A stretch of 59,487 bases of DNA from Agrobacterium tumefaciens (lineage in GTDB: Bacteria; Pseudomonadota; Alphaproteobacteria; Rhizobiales; Rhizobiaceae), in assembly GCF_000834635.1 (NCBI RefSeq), contig NZ_JXQV01000016.1, positions 2,501 through 61,987 of the forward strand. Reading direction: 5' to 3'. Shown in pieces: positions 8,967-17,856 of the stretch. The stretch's first letter is position 1; each line of letters starts with the position of its first letter. The translations under genes were made by a program, and so were the position numbers. The notes under the pieces were generated by a model. It saw only the letters and a list, made by a program, of their open reading frames with translations. It searched no databases and was not told where the DNA came from.

Positions 8967-9960
8967 TCTTGCATTTATTTGGGCTGCCATCATCGCATTT
9001 GCGGTGCTGGCCTATGTCATCCTCGATGGCTTCGATCTCGGCATCGGCATCCTGTTCCCGTTTTTCCGCAAGAGGCATGACCGGGACGTCATGACGAATT
9101 CCATCGCCCCGGTGTGGGATGGAAACGAAACGTGGCTGGTGTTGGGCGGCGGCGGGTTGATGGCGGTCTTTCCCGTTGCCTATGCAACGGTATTACCTGC
9201 CCTCTATATGCCCATCATCCTCATGTTGCTGGGGCTTATCTTTCGTGGTGTGGCCTTCGAATTCCGCTGGCGCACGACACGTGGAAGCATTTGGTGGGAT
9301 TGGGGCTTCTGCATCGGCTCCACGATTGCGGCCATGATGCAGGGCATCGCTCTGGGCGCGCTGGTTCAGGGCATCCAGATCACCAACCGCGCCTATTCCG
9401 GCGGGTGGTGGGACTGGCTGACACCTTTCAGTCTTACAACAGGCCTGGCTGTGGTCATCGGCTATGCATTGCTTGGCGCGACATGGCTCAACCTCAAAAC
9501 AGTGGGCGAGTTGCAGGCGAAAGCTCGCACAATTTCCAAGGTGGCGGCTGTGGCAACGCTTGCCATCATCGGCGTGGTCAGTCTCTGGACGCCCTTTATC
9601 GACCGCGTTTATTTCGAGCGTTGGTTCGTCTGGCCCACCGCGTTTTTCTCAGCCTTCGTGCCGCTTTTGGTCCTGCTCTGCGCGGCCGCTCTGTGGAATG
9701 GATTGGCGCGTGACAAACATCTTCAGCCATTTCTCGCCGCCCTTGGCATTTTCGTCATCTGTTTTGCGGGACTTGGGATCAGCTTTTATCCCTATATCGT
9801 ACCCGGCGCGCTGACGATCTGGGAAGCAGCGGCGCCGGAAAGCTCTCTGGCGTTCCTGCTTGTGGGTGCAAGCGTGCTGATACCGATCATCCTTGCTTAT
9901 ACGGGTTACGCCTATTGGGTCTTTCGCGGCAAGATCGATCCCGAGGAAGGATATCACTGA
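8956..9960 (+). CDS. cydB: Cytochrome bd-type quinol oxidase subunit II
   Basis: The 334-aa polytopic partner of CydA stabilises the hemes in the inner membrane. The N-terminus (AYVILDGFDLGIGILFPF) and VWDGNETWLVLGGGGLMAVFPVAYA are family signatures. AGGAGG lies just before the ATG, inside the end of cydA, so the two are translationally coupled. A tiny third gene starts on the last base of its stop codon. Confidence 0.95.
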   Translation: MMFDLAFIWAAIIAFAVLAYVILDGFDLGIGILFPFFRKRHDRDVMTNSIAPVWDGNETWLVLGGGGLMAVFPVAYATVLPALYMPIILMLLGLIFRGVAFEFRWRTTRGSIWWDWGFCIGSTIAAMMQGIALGALVQGIQITNRAYSGGWWDWLTPFSLTTGLAVVIGYALLGATWLNLKTVGELQAKARTISKVAAVATLAIIGVVSLWTPFIDRVYFERWFVWPTAFFSAFVPLLVLLCAAALWNGLARDKHLQPFLAALGIFVICFAGLGISFYPYIVPGALTIWEAAAPESSLAFLLVGASVLIPIILAYTGYAYWVFRGKIDPEEGYH

Positions 9961-10070
9961 TGCAGCAGTCTCTCTCCAGGCGGTTGTTGTGGTTCGTCGG
10001 CATCTGGATTGCGAGCGTGCTTGCTCTTTCGATCGTCGCATATGCAATCCGCCTGATGATTTTGGGATAG
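9960..10070 (+). CDS. DUF2474/CydX-like small subunit of the bd oxidase
   Basis: A 36-aa single-helix protein (MQQSLSRRLLWFVGIWIASV then LALSIVAYAIRLMILG) starts on the A of the cydB TGA (TGATG). It has a basic amphipathic start and one membrane helix, as in DUF2474/CydX-type accessory subunits that sit with cydAB and stabilise the heme d site. Position, coupling and sequence character agree. Confidence 0.85.
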   Translation: MQQSLSRRLLWFVGIWIASVLALSIVAYAIRLMILG

Positions 10071-10090
10071 AGCCCGTAATGCTTACGCCT

Positions 10091-10140
10091 TCGGCGGAGT
10101 TGCAATGTCGACCACGAGAGCGACGAGCAAACTCCGCCGA
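10091..10140. repeat. Long-range 11-bp inverted repeat between the oxidase operon and the chemoreceptor
   Basis: TCGGCGGAGTT (10091-10101) and AACTCCGCCGA (10130-10140) are perfect complements separated by 28 nt that can fold further. There is no T-run afterwards. It could end the oxidase mRNA, protect its 3' end, or act in the leader of the chemoreceptor mRNA. Confidence 0.5.
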
Positions 10141-10263
10141 CCCGCACAATCGGCGCTTCAACGTTTCAAATGACGACGCTGCACTTAAGCAGTTTTTTAT
10201 TCATTTCCCCTAGCGTCATTGCAATGCTTGGGCGGCGTTACGCTGCGGGGGGAGAATTGGAAA

Positions 10264-12756
10264 GTGAAATTATCTCAGAAACTGAAATCCATCGGTTTCA
10301 GAACATCGATCGGGATGGCTTTGTTGCTCATTTCGGTCGTGCTTGTTGCAAGCGTCGGCATCCGTGGAATTGGTAGTCTGACGGGTGCCGTGTCTCAAAC
10401 TGTGGATACTTCAAAAGTCCTGATTGGCGCCAACAAGGCTGAAGGTGCCATTATCCAATATCTCATCAGCAAAGAGCCTCAGCGCATTGATCAAGCCGCC
10501 AGCGCCCTCCAGATGGCGCAAGCGACACTCAATTCCCTGAAATTGTCAAAAGACGAAAGTGCAGAGCTCTCAAATGGCATCTCGATGATGTCGAATGCCG
10601 TCAGATCTCTCGCAACCTCCCAGGATGCTGTCCAGAAAGCCGGCGCCGCTCTGCGTGAAGCCACCGGCAGCATGGTGACCCTGGCTGATCAGGCTGAAAA
10701 AAGCGCCCTTGACGTCGCCAACCAGGCCGAGACCAATTCCAACAACGCCCTGATTAGCCTGAACACGATCCGTATCCTCATCCAGAACACTGGCAGTTTC
10801 AGGGAAGGTATCAATGCCGTCGAACTCGCGCTGGTAAAAGCATCCGCCCAAGGTGGAGTGATATCGGCCGATCAGATCGCAGAGCCGATGGCTCGTGCGC
10901 AGGCTGGCTTGACTGAAGTGGTCAAGCTGGGCGGAACGCCTGACATCCAGCCAATCGTCAGCAGCCTGGAAAATACCTTCACGGAGATTGAGGCCGCCAT
11001 TTCCAAAGACAATGGCGCAGCTCTCTCCGCGACACAGGAACTCGGGCTTTTCGCGCAGATTTCAACCACCTCTCAGAAGCTGGAAGAGGTGTTGCGGATG
11101 TCGGCAGAAAAAGAACTTGCTGCCAAAAGCGAAAAAGATACGGCTCGCTCCAAGGCGCGTATCATTTCAGGCACTGCACGCAACTTCAGCAATGTCTTGA
11201 AAGATATTCTTGTTCAAGTCGAACGATATCATCTCCAACCCTCCGCTGAAGCTGATGCCATCGTCACCGCAAATCTGAAGAAGGCAGCGGGCTTGGGTGC
11301 CATGCTGGCCAAGATCTCCGGAAATGACATGACCGCCAGTCTCGCCCAACTGGGCCAGACATTCGAAGCGATGAAGACGAACCTCGCATCCTTCGATCAG
11401 CAGGCCTCGCTGGTCGTTTCGACATCACAGAGCGTCACGGACGGTATTGTCGCGATTGCAGGCGAAATTGCATCCAAATCAGAACTCCAGGGTAGTCAGG
11501 GCACGTCCTGGATGTGGAGCGCGGGTCTGTTCAGCTTCGTTCTGGCTATGGCCATTGCATTCTTTATGGTCCGCTCCGTTGCCCGGCCTATGGTGAAGGT
11601 TGCGCAGGCAATGGCGCGTCTGGCGAAGGGAGAAACGGATACGCATCTGGAGCTTGCAAAAACGGACAACGAAATCGGTGAAATGATCGGTGCATTGCAG
11701 GTGTTTCAGCAGAACGACCGTGCACGCCTCAATGCCGAAGCAGAGGCGGATCGCGGAAGGCAGCAGGCGGAAATTCTGCGGCATGAACGTGAAGCCGAGC
11801 GTATGACGGAAGCGCAGGCGATGGAGCATGCCTTCGGACAAATTTCCACCGGTCTGGACGCACTGTCCAATGGTGATCTGACGGCGCGCATCGGAGCGGT
11901 CGATTCCCGCTACGAGCGCATCAGAACGCACTTCAACAGCGCCGTTTCCACCCTGGAAGAGGCAATTGACGCGGTTATCGTCAGCGTCGGAACGATCCGG
12001 TCTGGCTTGTCCGAAATATCAAGCGCATCCAACGATCTTGCGCGCCGCACAGAACAGCAGGCCGCCTCTCTCGAAGAAACAGTTGCCGCCTTGGGCGAGG
12101 TCTCCAACGGCATCACGAGCACTGCGGATGGCGCAGACCACGCCCAGAAGACTGTTGCACTGGCCAAGACAAACGCGGAAGGCGGCGGAGCCGTTGTCGA
12201 ACGCGCCATCAGCGCGATGAGCGAAATTCAGGATTCATCGGCAAAGATCGGCAACATCATCGGCGTTATCGACGAAATAGCATTTCAGACCAATTTGCTT
12301 GCGCTCAATGCAGGTGTTGAGGCGGCGCGTGCCGGGGATGCCGGAAAGGGCTTTGCTGTCGTTGCACAGGAAGTGCGCGAGCTTGCCCAAAGATCTGCCA
12401 ATGCCGCTCGCGAAATCAAGGGGCTGATTTCAACATCGACAACGCAGGTCGCTGCAGGCGTAAAGCTCGTTGACGAAACCGGCACCTCACTCAAGGACAT
12501 TTGTGAGCAGGTGGGCGGCATTAGTTCCATCATCGACAAGATTGCGATGGCGGCCAGAGAACAGTCCGTAAGTCTACGGGAAGTTTCCAATGCCGGCGAC
12601 GAGATGGACAAGGTGACGCAACAGAACGCAGCCATGGTCGAGGAGACGACAGCCGCATCTCAAACACTGGTCCATGAAACTGAAATGCTTGCCCAGATGG
12701 TAGGTCAGTTCGCGACCAGACGCTCAAGCGGCGCCAGGATGCGGGCGGCTGCATAA
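10264..12756 (+). CDS. Methyl-accepting chemotaxis protein with large periplasmic sensor
   Basis: GTG 10264 has GGGGAG about 10 nt upstream and is preferred over the open frame before it. The 830-aa receptor has membrane helix 1 at about residues 12-35 and a ~370-residue mostly helical extracytoplasmic region. Membrane helix 2 (about 414-437) is followed by HAMP segments and the cytoplasmic signalling coiled coil, whose hairpin tip reads [20 protein letters not shown]. The C-terminus (GARMRAAA) lacks the aromatic pentapeptide tether. The ligand is unknown. No che genes lie nearby, so it should feed a chemotaxis cluster elsewhere. Confidence 0.93.
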   Translation: MKLSQKLKSIGFRTSIGMALLLISVVLVASVGIRGIGSLTGAVSQTVDTSKVLIGANKAEGAIIQYLISKEPQRIDQAASALQMAQATLNSLKLSKDESAELSNGISMMSNAVRSLATSQDAVQKAGAALREATGSMVTLADQAEKSALDVANQAETNSNNALISLNTIRILIQNTGSFREGINAVELALVKASAQGGVISADQIAEPMARAQAGLTEVVKLGGTPDIQPIVSSLENTFTEIEAAISKDNGAALSATQELGLFAQISTTSQKLEEVLRMSAEKELAAKSEKDTARSKARIISGTARNFSNVLKDILVQVERYHLQPSAEADAIVTANLKKAAGLGAMLAKISGNDMTASLAQLGQTFEAMKTNLASFDQQASLVVSTSQSVTDGIVAIAGEIASKSELQGSQGTSWMWSAGLFSFVLAMAIAFFMVRSVARPMVKVAQAMARLAKGETDTHLELAKTDNEIGEMIGALQVFQQNDRARLNAEAEADRGRQQAEILRHEREAERMTEAQAMEHAFGQISTGLDALSNGDLTARIGAVDSRYERIRTHFNSAVSTLEEAIDAVIVSVGTIRSGLSEISSASNDLARRTEQQAASLEETVAALGEVSNGITSTADGADHAQKTVALAKTNAEGGGAVVERAISAMSEIQDSSAKIGNIIGVIDEIAFQTNLLALNAGVEAARAGDAGKGFAVVAQEVRELAQRSANAAREIKGLISTSTTQVAAGVKLVDETGTSLKDICEQVGGISSIIDKIAMAAREQSVSLREVSNAGDEMDKVTQQNAAMVEETTAASQTLVHETEMLAQMVGQFATRRSSGARMRAAA

Positions 12757-12782
12757 GGCCCGGCTATAAGGACCATATTTTG

Positions 12783-12839
12783 ACACCAGCTTTATAAGAC
12801 GCTGGTCAGAGAAAGCGCAGGTCTCTATGGCCTGCGCTT
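12783..12839 (+). terminator. Pair of hairpins after the chemoreceptor gene
   Basis: ACCAGC/GCTGGT (about 12784-12806) is followed by a stronger stem AAGCGCAGG/CCTGCGCTT (12813-12821/12831-12839). No good T-run follows, so termination is probable rather than certain. The same structures could serve the convergent acetyltransferase gene. Confidence 0.5.
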
Positions 12840-12893
12840 CTAATGACGGTGTTAGATTGCGCTGTCCGCGCCTCCCCTAGCGATGGTGGCCGC

Positions 12894-13457
12894 TCACGTC
12901 TGAGTTTCAGGTAACGGCGCCCCACCGGCTAAAGCTTCCCATTCCCACCGCAGGATCGCGTATTGCATGGTGTTCTCATAAATCGGAGTGCCATCGTCGC
13001 TTTTTGTGAAGGACACGAACTCCTTGAACAGCCCCTCCTGCCTCATTCCCATGCGTTCGCACAGGCGCTGTGACGGGATATTGTGATCCTCCACATAAGC
13101 ATAAAGCCTGCGCGCATTTTTGACCGTGAAGAGAAAACTGAACAAAGCGCGCGCTGCCTCGCTCGCAAAACCAGCGCCGCCGAAACGCGGATTGAAGTTC
13201 CACCCGACAGAATACGTATCGTCTTCCGGCACGGCAAAGAGGTCGCCGACAAGCTTGTCAGTGTCTCTCAAGCAAACGGCAATATATTCATCGCTTCCAC
13301 AGCGTTTTTCCGTCTCCGCCTCTGCGGCGGCCATATCATCAAGTTTAAGAGACAGAAAACAACTGGCAGTCGGTTCGTTCAGATAGGCGAACAGATCGGC
13401 GGCGTCTTCCTGCCGGAAATTTCTCAAAATGAGGCGGGGCGTTTTTATCATATCCAT
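12894..13457 (-). CDS. GNAT-family N-acetyltransferase (RimJ/RimL type)
   Basis: The 187-aa cytosolic enzyme has the fold and order of RimJ-like acetyltransferases: TPRLILRNFRQEDAADLFAY at the start, then VGWNFNPRFGGAGFASEAAR covering the acetyl-CoA pyrophosphate loop, and NIPSQRLCERMGMRQEG near the end. These enzymes acetylate protein N-termini, antibiotics or small amines; the substrate cannot be told. It is a single gene, convergent with the chemoreceptor. Confidence 0.88.
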   Translation of the reverse strand: MDMIKTPRLILRNFRQEDAADLFAYLNEPTASCFLSLKLDDMAAAEAETEKRCGSDEYIAVCLRDTDKLVGDLFAVPEDDTYSVGWNFNPRFGGAGFASEAARALFSFLFTVKNARRLYAYVEDHNIPSQRLCERMGMRQEGLFKEFVSFTKSDDGTPIYENTMQYAILRWEWEALAGGAPLPETQT

Positions 13458-13697
13458 TCGGATGTCTTACCTGCGTTGACGCTTTCGCGAAAGCGCCATC
13501 CTGACATCAATGGCGTGACTTTGCCGTGCCCATTTGCGCCGGCACTGCATGCTGCCCGCAGTCTGCAAGACCTTCATGTTCCGTATCTTCGACAATACTG
13601 ATAAAGTGGGGTTTCAGTTTCTCTTTCGCAGAGTCTGTCCTGCTACGGAACTATCGGGCACCGTCCAGCTTTTCCTGTTCGTTTACAGGAGTTCAGC

Positions 13698-14774
13698 ATG
13701 CCGATCTCAGCGCCAATCCGTTACTCGCCCGATCTCGAAACAATACAGCCCGATGAGGAGGAAACCATCCAGGGTCTGAACGATACCTTTGACAAGATTC
13801 TCGACACGACCGCGAATGACTATGGTCACGCGGTTCGCTCTGTGCATGCCAAGGCACACGGCATTCTTCAGGGCAAATTGCAGGTCAAAGATGGCCTGCC
13901 TCCTGAGCTTGCCCAGGGGCTGTTCGCGCAACCCGGCACCTACACCGTGTTCATGCGCCTTTCGACAAATGCGGGCGACATTCTTCCCGATGCGATCGCC
14001 CTGCCCCGTGGCCTCGCCATGAAGGTAGTGGGCGTAGACGGCGAACGCCTGCCGGATGCGGCTGGGCGAACGCAGGACTTCGTCATGGTCAATGGCCCAG
14101 TGTTTCAGGCCAAGACCGCTGATAAATTTCTCGGAAGCCTGAAATTGCTGGCAAAGACGACGGACAAGATGGAGGGAACGAAGACGGTGATGTCGAGCGT
14201 TCTGCAGACCGTCAACAACGCGCTTGAGGCCGTTGGCGTCACAAGTTCAACAGTCCAGTCCCTCGGCGGCGCACCCAATATCGATCCTCTCGGCGAGACC
14301 TATTTCAGCGTCACGCCATTTCGCTATGGGGAATACGTTGCGAAATTCAGCCTCAAGCCGGTCTCTCGAGACCTGACCGAACTCACCGGCAGGGAGATCG
14401 ATACGAGTGTGCGGGAAGATGCGATCAGAGAGACCGTGCAAGGGGAGATGCAGACGATACAAGGCGAGTGGGAGTTTCAGGTCCAGCTCTGTCGCGACGT
14501 CAAGGCACAGCCCATCGAAGATCCAACCGTGGAATGGGATCAGGATGACGCTCCTTTCGTAACCGTGGCAACGATAACGGCGGCGCCGCAAGACAGCTGG
14601 AGCGACGAGCAGGTGCAAAAGGTCAATGAAGAGATGCGGTTCAGTGTCTGGACCGGGCTCGCGGCGCATCAGCCGCTCGGCAATATCAACCGCGCCCGCA
14701 AAGCCCCATATGAGCATTCAGCGAATTTTCGCGCTGGCTTCAACAAATGCCCAATCCACGAGCCGCAACAATAG
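13698..14774 (+). CDS. Small catalase-family heme protein
   Basis: The 358-aa protein belongs to the catalase superfamily but is much shorter than KatA/KatE enzymes. VRSVHAKAHG carries the distal histidine region, FMRLSTNAGD corresponds to the RFSt motif, and NINRARKAPYEHSANFR covers the proximal region. Proteins of this y4iL-like type may act as peroxidases or bind fatty hydroperoxides; full catalase activity is not assured. AGGAG precedes the ATG and a strong terminator follows, so it is monocistronic. There is no signal peptide. Confidence 0.85.
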   Translation: MPISAPIRYSPDLETIQPDEEETIQGLNDTFDKILDTTANDYGHAVRSVHAKAHGILQGKLQVKDGLPPELAQGLFAQPGTYTVFMRLSTNAGDILPDAIALPRGLAMKVVGVDGERLPDAAGRTQDFVMVNGPVFQAKTADKFLGSLKLLAKTTDKMEGTKTVMSSVLQTVNNALEAVGVTSSTVQSLGGAPNIDPLGETYFSVTPFRYGEYVAKFSLKPVSRDLTELTGREIDTSVREDAIRETVQGEMQTIQGEWEFQVQLCRDVKAQPIEDPTVEWDQDDAPFVTVATITAAPQDSWSDEQVQKVNEEMRFSVWTGLAAHQPLGNINRARKAPYEHSANFRAGFNKCPIHEPQQ

Positions 14775-14794
14775 CTCCTGCTTACATCCGGTTG

Positions 14795-14829
14795 CCGGGC
14801 ACCACTCAACGCAGTGGTGCCCGGTTTTT
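14795..14829 (+). terminator. Rho-independent terminator after the catalase-family gene
   Basis: CCGGGCACCACT (14795-14806) pairs perfectly with AGTGGTGCCCGG (14813-14824) around a 6-nt loop and is followed by TTTTTC. Confidence 0.95.
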
Positions 14830-14949
14830 CCTGAAATCTCAGAGCCCGAACCGAGTATGGCCGCCCGAGAGCCACTCTCAGGCTTGATTGAAATCAATCC
14901 AGCAGGCTGGAGCGCATGCTAGCTGAGGATAAACCTCAGGAGCTAGCCG

Positions 14950-15975
14950 ATGACAAAATTGATGAAAGCTGCCGTTCTCCGCGAGTTTGGCAAACCTCTC
15001 ATGATCGAGCAAATACCGGTGCCGGAACCGCGCCCTGACCAGATATTGGTCAAGATGGCCGCAACCGGCGTCTGCCACACGGATCTCCATGCCATCAAAG
15101 GAGATTGGCCGGTCAAGCCGACTGTGCCTTTCATTCCCGGTCATGAGGGCGTCGGCACCGTCGTCGGTGTCGGGCGTGACGTGAAACGCATCAAGGAAGG
15201 TGACAGGGTCGGCGTGCCTTGGCTGCATACGGCCTGTGGCTATTGCCCGCATTGCGGAACCGGTTGGGAAACGCTTTGCGGATCTCAGCAAAACACCGGC
15301 TATTCGGTCAATGGAAGTTTTGCTGAATATGCGCTTGCTGACCCAAACTACGTTGGCCGCCTGCCGGATAGTCTGGAATGGGGTCCGGCAGCGCCCATCC
15401 TGTGCGCGGGCGTAACAGTCTACAAGGGGCTGAAGGAAACCGAAGTCAAACCGGGCGAATGGGTCGCCATATCGGGCGTCGGCGGGCTCGGCCACATGGC
15501 GGTGCAGTACGCAAAGGCGATGGGCATGCATGTTGCGGCCATTGATGTTCACGCCGACAAGCTAGCCCTTGCCACAAAACTCGGCGCCGAAATAGTCATC
15601 AATGCCCGCGAGACCGATCCGGCGGCGGAGTTGCAGAAACTGATCGGCGGCGTCCATGGCGTTCTGGTCACGGCGGTCTCTCCGACTGCGTTCGAGCAGG
15701 CTTTCGGAGCGATGCGCTCGCATGGCACCATGGCACTGGTCGGCCTGCCACCGGGCAAGTTCGCCATGCCAATCTTCGATACGGTTCTGAAACGGATCAC
15801 CGTCCGAGGCTCGATCGTCGGCACCCGGCAGGATCTTGAGGAAGCGCTCGGCTTTGCCGGTGACGGTGCCGTTGCGGCCCATTTCTCCTGGGACAAGCTT
15901 GAAAACATCAATGCAATCTTCTCCCGCATGGAAGAAGGCGGCATTGATGGCCGGATCGTGCTTGACCTGCAATAG
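14950..15975 (+). CDS. adhP: Zinc-dependent alcohol dehydrogenase (AdhP type)
   Basis: The 341-aa medium-chain dehydrogenase interconverts primary alcohols such as ethanol and their aldehydes with NAD. The catalytic zinc site is GVCHTDLHAIKGDW, the GHEGVGTV histidine-glutamate, and the cysteine of PILCAGVTVYKG. The structural zinc lobe is CGYCPHCGTGWETLC, with four cysteines. The nucleotide loop is SGVGGLGHMAVQ. GGAG is 7 nt before the ATG. A CoA-transferase gene follows after 35 nt, suggesting a shared ethanol/acetate role, though no aldehyde dehydrogenase is next to it. Confidence 0.93.
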   Translation: MTKLMKAAVLREFGKPLMIEQIPVPEPRPDQILVKMAATGVCHTDLHAIKGDWPVKPTVPFIPGHEGVGTVVGVGRDVKRIKEGDRVGVPWLHTACGYCPHCGTGWETLCGSQQNTGYSVNGSFAEYALADPNYVGRLPDSLEWGPAAPILCAGVTVYKGLKETEVKPGEWVAISGVGGLGHMAVQYAKAMGMHVAAIDVHADKLALATKLGAEIVINARETDPAAELQKLIGGVHGVLVTAVSPTAFEQAFGAMRSHGTMALVGLPPGKFAMPIFDTVLKRITVRGSIVGTRQDLEEALGFAGDGAVAAHFSWDKLENINAIFSRMEEGGIDGRIVLDLQ

Positions 15976-16010
15976 GCCGGATTAACCAACCTTATCATCA
16001 TGGAGCCAAC

Positions 16011-17501
16011 ATGATCGAGACGCGCATCCGTCGACCATCATTGATCGATAAAATCACGACACCTCAGGCCGCCGCGGCACTCATCAAGGATGGCATGGTC
16101 ATCGGCATGAGCGGTTTCACCAAGGCAGGCGACGCCAAAGCCGTTCCAATCGCGATGGTCGAACGGGCAAAGACCAACCCGTTCCAGATCACGTTGATTA
16201 CGGGTGCGTCTCTGGGCCACGGTATTGACCGGATGCTGACCGAGGCCAAGATTCTTGCCCGCCGAATGCCTTTTCAAGTCGACACGACCCTTCGCGCCGC
16301 CATCAATCGTGGTGAGGTGATGTTCGTCGATCAGCATCTGTCTGAAACCGTCGAACACCTTAGATCAAACCAGCTCGGCCCAATCGATTACGCGGTAATC
16401 GAGGCCACGGCGATCACCGAGGATGGCGGCATCGTGCCCTCCACGTCAATCGGCAACTCGGCGAGCTTCGCCATTCTTGCCAAGAAGATCATTGTCGAAA
16501 TCAATCTCAGCCAACCCCTTGAACTTGAAGGGTTGCATGATGTCTATATTCCGACCAAACGGCCCATGCGCGAGCCGATTCCTGTTCTCGACTGCAACAG
16601 TCGCTTCGGCCTGCCCTATATACCGATCGATCCAGACAAGATTGCCGCAATCGTGGTCACCGAGCAGAAGGACAGCTTCTCCACGGTCGAAGCCCCGGAT
16701 GCAGACACGGCGGCGATTGCCAGCCATCTGATCCGCTTTCTGGAGAACGAGGTATCCGTCGGGCGCCTGAATCTTGGTCTGCAACCGCTACAGGCGGGTA
16801 TCGGCACAATTGCCAACTCTGTTCTTTCAGGACTGAAGAACAGTCCCTTCAATGGCCTCAAAATGTACAGCGAGGTTTTGCAGGACAGTACATTCGATCT
16901 GTTTGATGCTGGCAAACTCGATTTTGCCTCCGGCTCCTCCATCACACTTTCGGCAGAGTGCGCAGAGCGCGTTTTTGGATCATTTGACAGGTATAAGCAC
17001 AAGCTTGTGCTGCGCCCTCAGGAGATTTCCAATCACCCCGAGGTCATTCGTCGCCTCGGCATCATCGGCATCAACACGGCGCTGGAAGTGGACATCTATG
17101 GCAATGTGAACTCCAGCCACGTCAATGGCACGCACATGATGAACGGCATTGGCGGCTCAGGCGATTTTGCGCGAAATGCCTACCTTTCCATCTTCGTCAC
17201 CAAGTCGCTGGCCAAGGGCGGAAGAATTTCCTCTGTGGTTCCCATGGTCAGCCATGTCGATCATACCGAGCACGATGTCGATATCATCGTGACGGAGAAC
17301 GGCCTTGCAGATTTGCGCGAATTGGCACCCCGCGAAAGAGCGGCGGTGATCATTGCCAACTGCGTGCATCCATCCTTCAGAGATATGCTTGAAGACTATC
17401 TGGCGCGCGCGACACAGCGCGGCGGTCATACGCCGCACCTTCTGGAAGAAGCTCTTTCGTGGCACATCAGAAGTCTGGCAACGGGCAATATGAAGACCTG
17501 A
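16011..17501 (+). CDS. Acetate/succinate CoA-transferase (acetyl-CoA hydrolase/transferase family)
   Basis: The 496-aa protein matches the Cat1/AarC/ScpC family that moves CoA between succinyl-CoA and acetate. The catalytic glutamate is expected at E288 in GLKMYSEVLQDST. GIGTIANSVLSGL, GNVNSSHVNG and GIGGSGDFARNAYLS are the conserved CoA-binding glycine-rich blocks. GGAG precedes the ATG. With the upstream alcohol dehydrogenase it would let the cell activate acetate without ATP. A simple thioesterase role is the alternative. Confidence 0.9.
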   Translation: MIETRIRRPSLIDKITTPQAAAALIKDGMVIGMSGFTKAGDAKAVPIAMVERAKTNPFQITLITGASLGHGIDRMLTEAKILARRMPFQVDTTLRAAINRGEVMFVDQHLSETVEHLRSNQLGPIDYAVIEATAITEDGGIVPSTSIGNSASFAILAKKIIVEINLSQPLELEGLHDVYIPTKRPMREPIPVLDCNSRFGLPYIPIDPDKIAAIVVTEQKDSFSTVEAPDADTAAIASHLIRFLENEVSVGRLNLGLQPLQAGIGTIANSVLSGLKNSPFNGLKMYSEVLQDSTFDLFDAGKLDFASGSSITLSAECAERVFGSFDRYKHKLVLRPQEISNHPEVIRRLGIIGINTALEVDIYGNVNSSHVNGTHMMNGIGGSGDFARNAYLSIFVTKSLAKGGRISSVVPMVSHVDHTEHDVDIIVTENGLADLRELAPRERAAVIIANCVHPSFRDMLEDYLARATQRGGHTPHLLEEALSWHIRSLATGNMKT

Positions 17502-17856
17502 CGGTATAGCGCGCCAGCTTCATAGTCCTCATCTCGCAATGCTTCTGTTTACTTAATGATACCGAATCAATTTTGGGTTATTCTTAAAAGGACTCAGGAC
17601 TAAACCATTTTTTTGGACGCTGAACACAGCCACAAAACTGACGATTGGCAATTTTGGTCGCAAATGAGCAATATTTGACTACGGACGTAAGAATATTCAC
17701 ATATTATAAATGACTCCGGCCTCTTATTAACCAACATAACGATTCAGTCATGCTGGCCAAACAATAGATTGGCCTGGACTGGATCGACATAGTCGGCCCG
17801 GTGAATGATTTGCTTTCGGCGACGCAGGATCAACAGTCGATTCCTTGGAGTGGCAC
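17502..17856. other. AT-rich leader upstream of the second chemoreceptor
   Basis: About 355 nt, clearly richer in A and T than the flanking genes, with no credible frame. It includes AATATT-rich segments around 17660-17710 and presumably the chemoreceptor promoter. No specific sigma site is assigned. Confidence 0.45.
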
